Shown: positions 21,601 through 29,569, counted from the stretch's first letter. The stretch: 64,000 bases of DNA from Rhizobium leguminosarum bv. trifolii WSM2297 (GCF_000271845.1 NZ_JH719393.1:1766442-1830441), one strand, 5' to 3'. The notes: a model not told the origin generated them from the sequence alone. Program-made: numbers and translations.

Positions 21601-21870
21601 GCGCCCAGCCTCCGCCAGGCGCCCCACGCCATCCTCGACTGCGCTTCCGAGCTGCAGTTCAGGATCGAGACGGTCGAAATCCCGGGAGATAAAGATGCTG
21701 CCTTCCCCACCGCGATCGAAAAAAGGCGCCGTCAGCACATGATCGAAACCGATATCCGCCGCATGGTCGAAAACTTCGCGCCATGAATCGATGCCCTGGA
21801 GAAGGAGCGGATTGACAAAATAGATCCGGGGTGGGGCGCTCAACACACCCCCGTTCGCAGAAAATGACAT
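18643..21870 (-). CDS. glgE: Alpha-1,4-glucan:maltose-1-phosphate maltosyltransferase GlgE
   Basis: About 1075 aa from the ATG at 21870 (MSFSANGGVL), which lies just before the first family-like segment APPRIYFVNPLLLQ. Further in-frame starts extend to 22296, but that stretch looks non-coding and would run across the small gene at 22109. The C-terminal two-thirds is GlgE: a DUF3416-type domain (VKRVVGDIVTVEADIFADGHD), then a GH13_3 barrel with FDVLYFPPIHPIG, KLFRVDNPHTKPFPFWEWL (nucleophile Asp) and VVFLSEAFTKPKVMY (acid/base Glu). Residues about 10-300 look like an extra, degenerate GH13-type barrel. It extends alpha-glucan by maltosyl units. The exact start is uncertain. Confidence 0.93.
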   Translation of the reverse strand: MSFSANGGVLSAPPRIYFVNPLLLQGIDSWREVFDHAADIGFDHVLTAPFFDRGGEGSIFISRDFDRLDPELQLGSAVEDGVGRLAEAGRKSGVALMMDVMLDGKARDPQAGFRPVDPRRSPLDPAEPLTEMGAERQSQLLAEWIERLRRLSGLGLSGYRVLGIDRAAPALFKSLISAVREKTEAQFLAWTPGTDFAVRGGIEGAGFNGCFSSMAWWDFDERWFIDEHRVQQPLGWQVAFPEPPFARRIAHGTESREILERRAVRALRLAASLGGGLMVPMGFEYGAATPLDPTHGTRSGLRGLRHDLAFDLSSEIRLANTEIARTDHTHASSLRLIRNANGPVSAVLQSEVQDLRSADNVRFILLNRDLRRSAPAPVTALREAAFGFLPTAADGAALRLRAGETRVIEGKAPAPITSRPALEIGQATASPRLAIENIEPRVDDGRFPVKRVVGDIVTVEADIFADGHDPIAAVLLWRPLDAMTDWNETEMHLIENDRWRAEFLLERTGRYEFAVEAWKNLFAIFRYELTKKNDARLDLKLELQEGLNLVRSAAAQASTALGAELKTLADRLERATDTERTAILLDPRTSELMNEADRRPFRLRSAASAVDAERKAAAFASWYQIFPRSQSGDPDRHGTFDDVIARLPAIRDMGFDVLYFPPIHPIGSTNRKGRNNSLKAGPDDPGSPYAIGSEEGGHDAIHPELGEFEDFRRLVETAGRHGLEIALDLAIQASPDHPWLKEHPGWFDWRPDGTIKYAENPPKKYEDIVNVDFYTKDAVPSLWVELRDIVQLWVDQGVKLFRVDNPHTKPFPFWEWLIGDIRARHPDVVFLSEAFTKPKVMYRLAKIGFSQSYTYFTWRNAKWELEQYMRELTETDAKDFFRPHFFVNTHDINPDFLQNAPRPAFLIRAALAATLSGLWGVYNGFELCEGRPDAKRKEYADSEKYEIRAWDYDRPGNIVAEIRMLNRIRNENTALHSHLGLTLLNAWNDNILFFEKASKARDNVLLIAISLDPHNFQQSDVELPLWHWSLGDGGALDAEDLVGGHRFKWTGKRQNVSLNPEILPFAIWRVRAAEA

Positions 21871-22108
21871 CGGCCGCCGCCTCGAGTTGCTTTTCAGGCA
21901 AACTTCCTTCGGCGGTTGTTGTTCCACCGGCAGGGCCAATTCGTGGCTGTACGAAGTCATCAGCCGCATCGGCGCCGGATGACGGAGAGGCTTCATTCGA
22001 GCATCAAAGCCATGCGGTGACGCGATGTAATCTTGAGGATCAGTGCCGTATTTGAGTAGTCTTCCAACGTCCCGGGAAAGTGACTCATTTGGCTGTTGAA
22101 AGACATCT

Positions 22109-22465
22109 GTGCTTCGATTGATCCTCTTCATCGCGACTCTGTCGGCTTCCGTCTTATGCCTCGCCTCCTGGAGCATCGAGACGGATCGCTCCACTGAGAA
22201 CCACCATGGCCTGTTCGAAATCCGCGAGAAAGCGAGGCGCTTTATCGCCCAGGAGAACGCCAAAGGGCGGCAGCAATGGGTCGTATTGGAACCCAACCCG
22301 AAGGTACTGGTTCCCCGATGCGCGGTCCCGCTGCAGACCCGATGGACGCCGAAGAGCCTCGGCCGCTCGAAACCGAGTGTGATGGTGATATGCGCAGCCG
22401 CCGAACCGAACGCCGTGATGAGCAGTTGGGATGTCGCTGTGCCGGTGCAGGAGAAATCGAATTGA
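22109..22465 (+). CDS. Small secreted protein of unknown function
   Basis: A 118-aa reading frame with a GTG start and weak GAAAGAC ribosome site. The N-terminus MLRLILFIATLSASVLCLAS is a plausible signal peptide or membrane anchor. The rest has protein-like composition and two cysteines that could pair (in VPRCAVPL and MVICAAAEP). I do not recognise a family. It is divergent from glgE and upstream of the Phd-type antitoxin. It could be a real lineage-specific periplasmic protein; frames on the other strand here look like noise. Confidence 0.5.
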   Translation: MLRLILFIATLSASVLCLASWSIETDRSTENHHGLFEIREKARRFIAQENAKGRQQWVVLEPNPKVLVPRCAVPLQTRWTPKSLGRSKPSVMVICAAAEPNAVMSSWDVAVPVQEKSN

Positions 22466-22492
22466 GCGCCCGGTCGATACCCAATGACAAAT

Positions 22493-22516
22493 TGTGTATT
22501 TTGCGGATTTTACACA
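22493..22516. promoter_or_regulatory. Inverted repeat TGTGTA-N12-TACACA upstream of the antitoxin gene
   Basis: Two perfect 6-bp half-sites 18 bp apart lie 20 bases before the antitoxin start. Antitoxins of the Phd/YefM family usually bind such repeats to repress their own operon, so this is the likely autoregulatory operator. The assignment is by position and symmetry. Confidence 0.5.
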
Positions 22517-22535
22517 TTCAATCGGAGAAGGGACA

Positions 22536-22790
22536 ATGGCCCAAATATTGAGAGTGCCGGCGACCACCTTCTCTCGCAGCTTCGCACGATATCAGGACGA
22601 GGCGCTGACTGGAAAGATTATTGAAGTCACAAGCCATGGGCGGGTCATCGGCGGGTATCTTTCTGCAAGCGAGCTTGAACACTATAAGAACCTGAAGCGT
22701 AGGGAGCGTGAAGTTCTCATCGTCGGAGAGCTGGACGAGGAGACGATTTCCGACATTGAAAACACTCAATACGGCGTTGCGCCGAAGTGA
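22536..22790 (+). CDS. Phd/YefM-family antitoxin
   Basis: An 84-aa protein starting MAQILRVPATTFSRSFARYQ. The ATG at 22536 has GGAGAAGGG in front; an earlier in-frame start is not needed. The N-terminal half has the Phd/YefM DNA-binding pattern (residues 5-45, with EVTSHGRVIGGYLSASELE), and the C-terminal tail is acidic (GELDEETISDIEN), as in antitoxins that wrap a toxin. Its stop overlaps a GTG that opens only a 20-codon frame, so the partner toxin seems lost. Confidence 0.8.
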   Translation: MAQILRVPATTFSRSFARYQDEALTGKIIEVTSHGRVIGGYLSASELEHYKNLKRREREVLIVGELDEETISDIENTQYGVAPK

Positions 22791-22849
22791 AGTTTCACAA
22801 ACCCGCACCTGGCCGGGATCAGATTTCGTTTCTTTGGAAAGAGGTCTAA
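22787..22849 (+). pseudogene. Truncated toxin start (possible MazF/PemK-like remnant)
   Basis: GTG at 22787 overlaps the antitoxin stop (GTGA), exactly where a toxin gene would begin. It reads VKFHKPAPGRDQISFLWKEV and then TAA. The opening resembles N-termini of some PemK/MazF-like growth inhibitors (KFH.P.PG), but nothing further matches downstream. It is either a toxin remnant or an unrelated short frame. The toxin family is a guess. Confidence 0.4.
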
Positions 22850-22893
22850 CCCGAACAAGATTTGGTAATCTCGACGAGGTCGCTCCGATTGCA

Positions 22894-23790
22894 ATGAGGC
22901 AGCCAAACGTGAATGTATCGGTAGAACTGTGCACCTATCCCGAACTTGACGATCGGATCGTGATCGTTCGGAAGGGGGACGAAGTCGATGCCGTGTTTGT
23001 CAGGACAGAGAGATTCAACGTCCTGATCGATACGCTTGCAACGCCGGAGCTATGCCGGACGGCGCTGGACCTGCTTGAAGAAAAGGCTGAAGCTCGCCCG
23101 CTGATCGTCATCAATTCGCATATGGATTGGGATCATTTCTGGGGAAATGCGGCCGTTGCCGGCCGCGCTCCGATTATCGCCCATGCCGCAGCACTCGACC
23201 GCTTGCGTGACCCCTCTGCGCAAAAAGTTCTGAAGGACAAGGCCAGCCAGGAATCTCGGTTTGGCAATGTCGAGCTCATTGGCCCCGATATCACTTTTAC
23301 CGGCTCGATGGTTCTCAACGGCGGCGATCTGACGCTCGAGCTCATCCATACGCCCGGGCATACGCCCGACCATATCGCCATTTGGATTCCCGAACTTCGC
23401 ATCTGCCTGGCCGTCGATGCGGTGGAATATCCTATCCCCGAAGTCTGGAGTAAAAATGCCGAAGACCTTCGTCTGATCCGTTCGTCGCTGGAGCGGATCC
23501 GTGATCTCGATGCGAGGCTGGTCATCCCGGCCCATGGCCAGACATCTTCGCCTTCGACGGTGACGGCGAACCTTGCCTATTTCGAATTCCTGGCCGAACG
23601 TGTCGATGGGTTGAGCGAAAGCCAGCTAGCGGATGGGCAGCTCAGCCGTTCAAGCGGCTTCCGACTTGACGACCTCGTCGCCATTCCTGCCGGGATGCCT
23701 GAGGATACAGTGGCGTTCTACCGGAACTGCCATGAGACCAATCTTGGCGCCACGGTTCAGGCTCATATCGAAAAACGGAAATCCGCATAA
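22894..23790 (+). CDS. MBL-fold metallo-hydrolase
   Basis: A 298-aa metallo-beta-lactamase-fold protein from the ATG at 22894. The metal site motif is SHMDWDHFWGN at residues 75-85, the HxDWDH variant in which the second histidine of HxHxDH is Asp. Later ligands are in HTPGHTPDHIAIW, AVDAVEYP and IPAHGQ. No signal peptide is seen, so it is cytoplasmic. The substrate is unknown; relatives include lactonases, glyoxalase II and sulfatase-like enzymes. The next gene, an APH-type kinase, follows after 26 bases and may be cotranscribed. Confidence 0.87.
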   Translation: MRQPNVNVSVELCTYPELDDRIVIVRKGDEVDAVFVRTERFNVLIDTLATPELCRTALDLLEEKAEARPLIVINSHMDWDHFWGNAAVAGRAPIIAHAAALDRLRDPSAQKVLKDKASQESRFGNVELIGPDITFTGSMVLNGGDLTLELIHTPGHTPDHIAIWIPELRICLAVDAVEYPIPEVWSKNAEDLRLIRSSLERIRDLDARLVIPAHGQTSSPSTVTANLAYFEFLAERVDGLSESQLADGQLSRSSGFRLDDLVAIPAGMPEDTVAFYRNCHETNLGATVQAHIEKRKSA

Positions 23791-23816
23791 AGGGACGATC
23801 GGCGGGAGGAGATGAC

Positions 23817-24590
23817 TTGAAACCGTTGCAGGGCGGGCGAACCGGGCAGATCTGGCGCGACGGCGACGCCGTCATCAGACCATCAGGCGCGTGGACGCCG
23901 ACGGTGCATCGGTTTTTGCGCCATCTCAGGAGCCGAGGCTTTCTGGCGGCGCCGGAGCCCATCGGCATCGCTGGGGGAAATCAGGAGATCGTCAGCTACG
24001 TCGCCGGGCGCGTCTGCGAAGACTTGGGTGACCCGTTTGTCGGATCGGAGCGTATGCTGCTATCCGCGGCCAGGCTCCTGCGGGATTTTCATTCGGCATC
24101 TCAAGGGTTTCTGGCAACGGATAACGCGGTCCAGACATGGATGCTGCCGCAACAGGAACCGCCCGAAATCGTCTGCCATGGAGATTACGCGCCTTATAAC
24201 GTCGCCACGGCAGAGCGTGAGGCTGTCGGGATCATCGATTTCGACACCGCGCATCCTGCTCCGCGACTCTGGGATCTGGCCTATGCGATTTACCGCTGGG
24301 CGCCGTTGTCCGATCCCTCCCATCTGGGCGTGTCATCAGGCCTCGATGAACAATTGCGGCGCGCAGAAATCTTCTGCGCGGCCTATGGGACAACGGCCAT
24401 AGAGCGGCAACAGCTCCCGGAGATGATCTGCAGGCGGCTTCAGGCGCTCGTCAATTTCATGCAGGCAAAGGCCTCGGTCGGAGACGAGAACTTCATGGAG
24501 GACGTGGCTGCAGGAGACGCCCGGCTGTATCTCGGCGACATAGACTATATCAGTCAGCATCGAGACCAACTGCTGAAAGCGCTCCAATAA
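23817..24590 (+). CDS. Aminoglycoside phosphotransferase-family kinase
   Basis: A 257-aa APH/choline-kinase-fold protein. The start is TTG with GGGAGGAGATGA directly upstream; the ATG inside that sequence meets an immediate stop in its own frame. The Brenner motif is VCHGDYAPYN with His121 and the catalytic Asp123, followed by GIIDFDTAHPAPRLWDLAYA as the metal-binding DFD region. It phosphorylates a small molecule hydroxyl. Whether this is an antibiotic or a metabolite is not known, and genomic context gives no resistance signal. Its stop abuts the convergent corA stop. Confidence 0.85.
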   Translation: MKPLQGGRTGQIWRDGDAVIRPSGAWTPTVHRFLRHLRSRGFLAAPEPIGIAGGNQEIVSYVAGRVCEDLGDPFVGSERMLLSAARLLRDFHSASQGFLATDNAVQTWMLPQQEPPEIVCHGDYAPYNVATAEREAVGIIDFDTAHPAPRLWDLAYAIYRWAPLSDPSHLGVSSGLDEQLRRAEIFCAAYGTTAIERQQLPEMICRRLQALVNFMQAKASVGDENFMEDVAAGDARLYLGDIDYISQHRDQLLKALQ

Positions 24591-25646
24591 TCAGAGCCAC
24601 TTCCTCCGACGGAAGAAGCCGAACAGGCCAAGACACAAGACGCCAATGACGCCGAGCACGACGAAATAGCCATACTGGGTTTTCAATTCCGGCATGTCGC
24701 TGAAGTTCATCCCGTAAATGCCGGCGATCGCCGTGGGAACGGCGAGGATCGCCGCCCAGGCGGCGAGTTTGCGGGCAATCGCCGTCTGCTCCGTCTGGCC
24801 GATCATCACACTCGCCTCGAAGGCGAAGGCCAGCACTTCACGCAGGGCGTCGATATCTTCCTGAACGCGGCGTACGTGATCGGTCACATCGCGAAACAGC
24901 GATTGCAGCGTCGGATCCATGCCGGGAAGATCGATATGCTCATATCGCCGGCAGACGTCGACGAGCGGCACCACGGCATTGCGCAGCCGCAGAAGCTTGC
25001 GGCGTAAAAGATAGAGCCGCTCGATGTCCTCCTTTGCCAGCTGTTCGCGCAGCACCAGATCTTCGAGCTTCTCGACCTCCTCCTGCACGACCTCGATGAC
25101 CGGCATGTAGTTGTCGACGATGAAATCGAGGATGGAATAGAGAATGTAATTCTCGCCGTGGGCCAGTGCGGCCGGCGTCGCCTCGCATCGCTGCCGCACC
25201 GCCAGATAGGAGGACGAATCCCCGTGGCGAACCGAGACGACGTACCCGCGACCGACGAATAAATGCGTTTCGCCGAAGACGATTTCGTCATCCCTCATAT
25301 GGGCGGTTCGGGCGACGATAAACATTGCGTCCCCATAAATCTCCAGCTTCGGGCGCTGGTGGGGCTGCGCCGCGTCCTCGATCGCCAAAGCGTGGAGATT
25401 GAACTCGGCCTGAACCTGATGCAACAGCACTTCGTCCGGCTCGTGCAGGCCGATCCAGACGACGGCATTTTCGCGCCCGCGCCATTCACCGGCTTCCTCT
25501 ATCTTGATGTCGCGGATGCGCTGCCCATGCTGGTAAACGGCGGCAGCCACGACACCCGGCCGTTGTTCGTGCCGTGGTAACGGCGAACCGCTGGCCTGCC
25601 GCGCGGAAACACTGTCCAGATCCTTCAACCGTTCCAAAACTGTCAT
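24591..25646 (-). CDS. corA: CorA-family magnesium/cobalt transporter
   Basis: A 351-aa CorA protein. It has a large cytoplasmic N-terminal domain (1-285) and two C-terminal membrane helices separated by IYGMNFSDMPE, the GMN selectivity motif, and ends in basic FRRRKWL. It lets Mg2+ (also Co2+ or Ni2+) enter the cell as a pentamer. The start is uncertain: ATG at 25646 directly touches a GGGAGG, so the TTG three codons later (25637), at better spacing, may be used instead. Confidence 0.93.
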   Translation of the reverse strand: MTVLERLKDLDSVSARQASGSPLPRHEQRPGVVAAAVYQHGQRIRDIKIEEAGEWRGRENAVVWIGLHEPDEVLLHQVQAEFNLHALAIEDAAQPHQRPKLEIYGDAMFIVARTAHMRDDEIVFGETHLFVGRGYVVSVRHGDSSSYLAVRQRCEATPAALAHGENYILYSILDFIVDNYMPVIEVVQEEVEKLEDLVLREQLAKEDIERLYLLRRKLLRLRNAVVPLVDVCRRYEHIDLPGMDPTLQSLFRDVTDHVRRVQEDIDALREVLAFAFEASVMIGQTEQTAIARKLAAWAAILAVPTAIAGIYGMNFSDMPELKTQYGYFVVLGVIGVLCLGLFGFFRRRKWL

Positions 25647-25814
25647 CCTCCCATCCGCGCACGCGCCGCGTCCGGCCCAACGCCGGTCAGGCGTTGCTCC
25701 GATCATAATGCTATTTCGTAAAACATTCATCTGCCTCAGCGCGGCGGCTGAGCGGCCCCTGCCCGCCCGGCAAAACCCGAAACCGCCGACCGAAAGAATT
25801 TGCCTTCCGCTTGC

Positions 25815-26324
25815 CTACCCGCCGCGGCCTGACAGCCATGCGCGGATATCCTCCAGGGAGCGAATGAGTATTGAAGAATTACCGCGCGACGGTATGAAAC
25901 CCCAGCTTTGCCAAAAGCGCTCGGCCTCTTCATCGATCGCCCGGACGATAATGGCGCGTCCGCCTACGATGTCGGCTCCCGCAATACAGCGAAGAAAAGC
26001 GTCCTTCACGAGCGCCGATCCGATGCCTTTGCCCTTGTAGCGGCTATCCACAGCCAATTGCCCAATCAAGAGACAGGGAATTGGATCGGGCGGGCGACCG
26101 GTTCTAATTCTGCGAGGCACGGCATTGGGCTCGATGACGCTCGGTGCGAGACCGTAGTAGCCGACAACTTTGTCATCGTCGCAAACGACAAAAGTGCGGG
26201 TAAATCCACGCTGTTGGTTCGAGCCTGCAAAGTTCTGCAGCCAGAAATCTAAAGATGGCTTGCCGCAAGTGAACCCCTCTAACTTATGACGTCCATCGAG
26301 AAGTTCGACATTCGACAGCGCCAC
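25815..26324 (-). CDS. GNAT acetyltransferase toxin (TacT-like)
   Basis: A 169-aa GNAT-family protein with a GTG start three bases after the antitoxin stop. Acetyl-CoA binding is seen in LLIGQLAVDSRYKGKGIGSAL. The N-terminus (VELLDGRHKLEGFTCGKPSL) and tail (FWQSWGFIPS) match the TacT/AtaT toxin group, which acetylates the amino acid on charged tRNA to block translation. It is paired with a DUF1778 antitoxin, the standard arrangement. Confidence 0.9.
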   Translation of the reverse strand: MALSNVELLDGRHKLEGFTCGKPSLDFWLQNFAGSNQQRGFTRTFVVCDDDKVVGYYGLAPSVIEPNAVPRRIRTGRPPDPIPCLLIGQLAVDSRYKGKGIGSALVKDAFLRCIAGADIVGGRAIIVRAIDEEAERFWQSWGFIPSRGNSSILIRSLEDIRAWLSGRGG

Positions 26325-26327
26325 CGG

Positions 26328-26612
26328 TCAGTTTTCCCATGGCGCTTTGCGCTGCAAGCGCTCTGCGACCTTCGGCGGCGGCGCGGAGGGCGTAGCCTCG
26401 ATTGCCGCAACAAAGGCATCGAAGGCATCCGGAGACAGACGAATGACACTTTCATTCAGGATCGCCGTCTGCGCCTCATGTACAGCAGCACGCCGCATAA
26501 ACTCCGTGCGGGACAGACCCTTGAGAGCTGCACCGCGATCAATGATTGCCAGATCATCATCGCGAAAACGCATTGAAACCGGTATTTCCTTCCGGGGAAC
26601 AGCGTTTGCCAT
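26328..26612 (-). CDS. DUF1778 antitoxin (TacA-like, ribbon-helix-helix)
   Basis: A 94-aa antitoxin. I use the ATG at 26612 (MANAVPRKEIPVSMRF), which has GAGGAAAA upstream; a longer start four codons earlier lacks this. Residues about 8-50 form the ribbon-helix-helix (EIPVSMRFRDDDLAIIDRGA, then GLSRTEFMRRAA). The C-terminal part would neutralise the GNAT toxin. It probably represses its own promoter at 26640-26668. Confidence 0.9.
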   Translation of the reverse strand: MANAVPRKEIPVSMRFRDDDLAIIDRGAALKGLSRTEFMRRAAVHEAQTAILNESVIRLSPDAFDAFVAAIEATPSAPPPKVAERLQRKAPWEN

Positions 26613-26639
26613 GGTTTTCCTCATGAGGCGTCAGGCAAT

Positions 26640-26668
26640 TATATAAGCAAATGTAACGCAGAACGCAA
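26640..26668 (-). promoter_or_regulatory. Promoter of the DUF1778-GNAT operon
   Basis: On the minus strand TTGCGT (26668-26663) is followed by 17 bases and TATATA (26645-26640), a good sigma-70 layout 28 bases before the antitoxin ATG. Direct repeats AACGCA (26655-26660 and 26662-26667, plus strand) overlap the -35 region and could be antitoxin-binding sites. Confidence 0.6.
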
Positions 26669-26710
26669 TACACCAGAGGTGCCATAACCTCACTGAAATG
26701 GCAGCCGCCA

Positions 26711-27418
26711 TCACGTATCCGTGGAAATATCGTCCCAATCCTGATCCATGTAGCCGATCAGCCAGTTGAGGGCGTAGTGCCATTCGTAGACAACGCCCTT
26801 GTCCAAGCCGGCGGGCGGCTCTTCGCCTTTCAGTCTTGCGTTCACGGCCGCCCAATCATAGCGGTAGATCAGGTCGGCTGCGTCGAGCAGCTCTTTCTGC
26901 GGGCGCAGCCTGGCACGGCGCATCAGACCGTCAGTTCCCAATTCGCGAAGTGTTTTCGCGATGAAGGGGACATCGCAAATATGGTCGGGACGTTCGAGCT
27001 CCGGCGAAATCCCGAGCGCCCACAACATCACGTGCACGCCTTCGTAACGCCAGGCAAAGTTTGCGCGGTCCTGGTCAGAGGGATTGGGATCGTCCATGAA
27101 CGCCTGCTCTTTCGAAGTGAAAAAACCTGCCGCGTCGAACTGCCGGATGAGAGCCTGCCCCATTTCGCGGTCGCCGGTCTCACCTTTCACGGCAACGATC
27201 GCAAGCGCGATCGTGCGCTGCACGACGGCCTTGGTATTTCGGCGGGTACTCTCGCTCTCGGGCTCGACGGTCGGCAGATGATCGATCGTCGGCACGCCTT
27301 CCAATCGAAGCTGAGCGATAGACCGGGCTTTACGCGCCCCTGCCTCATCGGCGGGTTGCGAGACGGCTGCCTGCACCGGAAGGATCAATGCAACAAGGGC
27401 AGAAAATAGGCGCTTCAT
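26711..27418 (-). CDS. DUF4272 domain protein with signal peptide
   Basis: A 235-aa protein. Residues 1-22 (MKRLFSALVALILPVQAAVS) look like a signal peptide, so export to the periplasm is likely. The rest fits DUF4272: a start with RSIAQLRLEGVP, then NFAWRYEGVHVMLWALG, LLDAADLIYRYDWA and a tryptophan-rich tail VYEWHYALNWLIGY. No function is known for the family. It stands alone between the toxin-antitoxin pair and a divergent chemoreceptor gene. Confidence 0.8.
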   Translation of the reverse strand: MKRLFSALVALILPVQAAVSQPADEAGARKARSIAQLRLEGVPTIDHLPTVEPESESTRRNTKAVVQRTIALAIVAVKGETGDREMGQALIRQFDAAGFFTSKEQAFMDDPNPSDQDRANFAWRYEGVHVMLWALGISPELERPDHICDVPFIAKTLRELGTDGLMRRARLRPQKELLDAADLIYRYDWAAVNARLKGEEPPAGLDKGVVYEWHYALNWLIGYMDQDWDDISTDT

Positions 27419-27619
27419 CGGATATGGCTCCGCTTATCTCTGACGCATCGATAAACATTTCCAACGCTATCGGCACAGGTTTTGCGCAAAAGCGACGTCG
27501 GTTTCCGGAAGGGTGGTAAACGGCATTTTACGGATTGAGCAAATCGTTAAATTTTTTCCGATACAAAAGTCCCTAAGCCAGGCCGGTATGAGGCCGGACC
27601 GTTCGATCGAGGACTTTCA

Positions 27620-29503
27620 ATGCTTCGCCCAAACATAAAATCAAGTTTGCTGTTGATTTTCAGTGGTATAGCCCTTCTTTTCGGTCTCGTCGCCTATCTC
27701 GCGGTCGACGGTCTTCGCAAGACGAACGGTTCCACCGAAGAGATTGCGAGTCATTGGCTGCCGAGCGTTCAGGCTTCGCAGGCGATCAATCTCGCCATGA
27801 CGAATCTGCGCCTCGCCTATCGTGACCACATCATCGCTCAGTCGGAGGCGGAGAAGAAAACGCGGGAAGCGGCAATCGGAGTTGCCGAGGGTGCGATTCG
27901 CAAATCGGTGGACGCTTATCTTCCACTGGCGTCATCCGACCACGAGCGCGAGCTGATCAAAACAATCAAGGAAAGTGTTGAAGGCTACATCGCCAGCAGC
28001 TCGCAGCTGCTCGTTCTTTCCCGCGCCAACAAGACCGAGGACGCTGGGCAGTATCTCGGCGGAGGAATGCGCACCTATTCGGACAAGCTCAAGGAAACCA
28101 CGGCTACTCTGGCCGAATTGGACGTCAGCGGCAGCAATCAGGCTGCCGACCTCAGCAAGGAGACGTTCGCTTCGATAAAATTCTACCTGCTTGCCGCAAT
28201 CGGTTTTGCGGGATTGCTTGTCCTCGGTGCCGTCGCCTTCGTGCTGACGAGCATCGCCAATCCGATTACCGGCATCACCGCCTCGATGCGACGCCTCGCA
28301 GAAGGAGACACGGGTGCCGAGATCCCCTTTGCCGACCGCGCCGACGAGATCGGATCGATGGCGGGGGCCGTGGAGATCTTCCGGCAGGCTGCGATCACGA
28401 ACAAGCAGATGACCATGGAAGCCGAGGAGAATCGCAACAGGGCGGAAGCCGATCGTATTGCCGCCCAGAGGCAGGCGGAAGCCGACGCATCGGAGCGGTT
28501 GCGCATCGCCACCTCGGGTCTTGCCGCCGGTTTGAAGCGGCTCGCTGCGGGCGACCTCGCCTTCCAGCTCAACGAGGCCTTCGCCCCCGACTTCGAGGCG
28601 CTGCGTCATGACTTCAATCAGTCCGTTGCCCAGCTTGGCGCGACACTCAGAGGGATTTCCGAAAGCATCGACACGATTGACCAGGGCACTCGGGAGATTT
28701 CCTCGGGCGCGGGCGATCTTTCCAAACGCACCGAGCAGCAGGCGGCCTCGCTCGAAGAGACGGCTGCCGCACTGGAGCAGATCACCGCGAACGTATCGAA
28801 CTCGAGCAAGCGGACACAGGAAACGCGTGCGGTTGCCACCGAGGCAAATCACAGCGCCGGGATCTCCGCGGAAGTCGTTTCCCACGCCGAAGAGGCAATG
28901 GAACGCATCGAGACCTCGTCGCGACAGATTTCCAACATTATCAGCGTCATCGATGAAATCGCATTCCAGACCAATCTTCTCGCCCTCAATGCGGGCGTGG
29001 AAGCGGCGAGAGCCGGCGAAGCAGGCAAGGGTTTTGCCGTCGTAGCCCAAGAAGTGCGCGAACTTGCCCAGCGCTCGGCAAGCGCTGCCAAGGAAATCAA
29101 GGGCTTGATCCTGAACTCCTCGAAAGAGGTGGAAAGCGGCGTTAAGCTCGTGCGCGATACCGGCCAGGCCTTGGCGACGATCGGCAGCTTCATCACGCAG
29201 ATCAATCAGCATATGGATGCGATCGCAACCTCCGCGAAAGAGCAGTCCGTCGGCTTGAGCGAAGTCAACGTTGCAGTCAACCAGATGGATCAGACGACGC
29301 AACAGAACGCGGCGATGGTGGAACAATCGACGGCCGCATCTGAATCGCTGGCTCAGGAAGCCCAGAAGCTTCGCGAGCTCGTCGGCCAGTTCAGGCTCGA
29401 CGATGCGGCTTCCGGCCAGTCTTCAGCCCTTCGCTCGACGGCGAGAATGATGGCGCAACCAGCTGCCCGTGCCGCGATGCATGCGGTTGCCGCAAGGCGC
29501 TAA
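27620..29503 (+). CDS. Methyl-accepting chemotaxis protein
   Basis: A 627-aa chemoreceptor. Membrane helix 1 is at about residues 9-31. A periplasmic four-helix-bundle-sized domain spans about 32-188. Helix 2 is at about 189-212, HAMP at about 213-265, and a second HAMP-like part lies near 300-355. The signalling tip is [20 protein letters not shown] with [19 protein letters not shown] following. It would signal through CheW/CheA to steer swimming. The ligand is unknown. It ends at a strong terminator. Confidence 0.95.
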   Translation: MLRPNIKSSLLLIFSGIALLFGLVAYLAVDGLRKTNGSTEEIASHWLPSVQASQAINLAMTNLRLAYRDHIIAQSEAEKKTREAAIGVAEGAIRKSVDAYLPLASSDHERELIKTIKESVEGYIASSSQLLVLSRANKTEDAGQYLGGGMRTYSDKLKETTATLAELDVSGSNQAADLSKETFASIKFYLLAAIGFAGLLVLGAVAFVLTSIANPITGITASMRRLAEGDTGAEIPFADRADEIGSMAGAVEIFRQAAITNKQMTMEAEENRNRAEADRIAAQRQAEADASERLRIATSGLAAGLKRLAAGDLAFQLNEAFAPDFEALRHDFNQSVAQLGATLRGISESIDTIDQGTREISSGAGDLSKRTEQQAASLEETAAALEQITANVSNSSKRTQETRAVATEANHSAGISAEVVSHAEEAMERIETSSRQISNIISVIDEIAFQTNLLALNAGVEAARAGEAGKGFAVVAQEVRELAQRSASAAKEIKGLILNSSKEVESGVKLVRDTGQALATIGSFITQINQHMDAIATSAKEQSVGLSEVNVAVNQMDQTTQQNAAMVEQSTAASESLAQEAQKLRELVGQFRLDDAASGQSSALRSTARMMAQPAARAAMHAVAARR

Positions 29504-29537
29504 AACGGACGGCGGCTGGAAATCCGGCATGAAAAAA

Positions 29538-29558
29538 GCGCCCGGCAATGCCGGGCGC
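29538..29558. terminator. Bidirectional intrinsic terminator
   Basis: GCGCCCGGC, AAT, GCCGGGCGC form a perfect 9-bp stem flanked by AAAAAA on the left and a T-rich run (CTTTCATTT) on the right. It lies between the MCP gene and the convergent NCS1 transporter gene and can serve both strands. Confidence 0.88.
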
Positions 29559-29569
29559 CTTTCATTTCG

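Noticed and set aside
27932..29326. A 464-codon open frame on the minus strand inside the MCP gene
   Set aside because: It mirrors the conserved MCP signalling domain; no start signal or family motif is seen.
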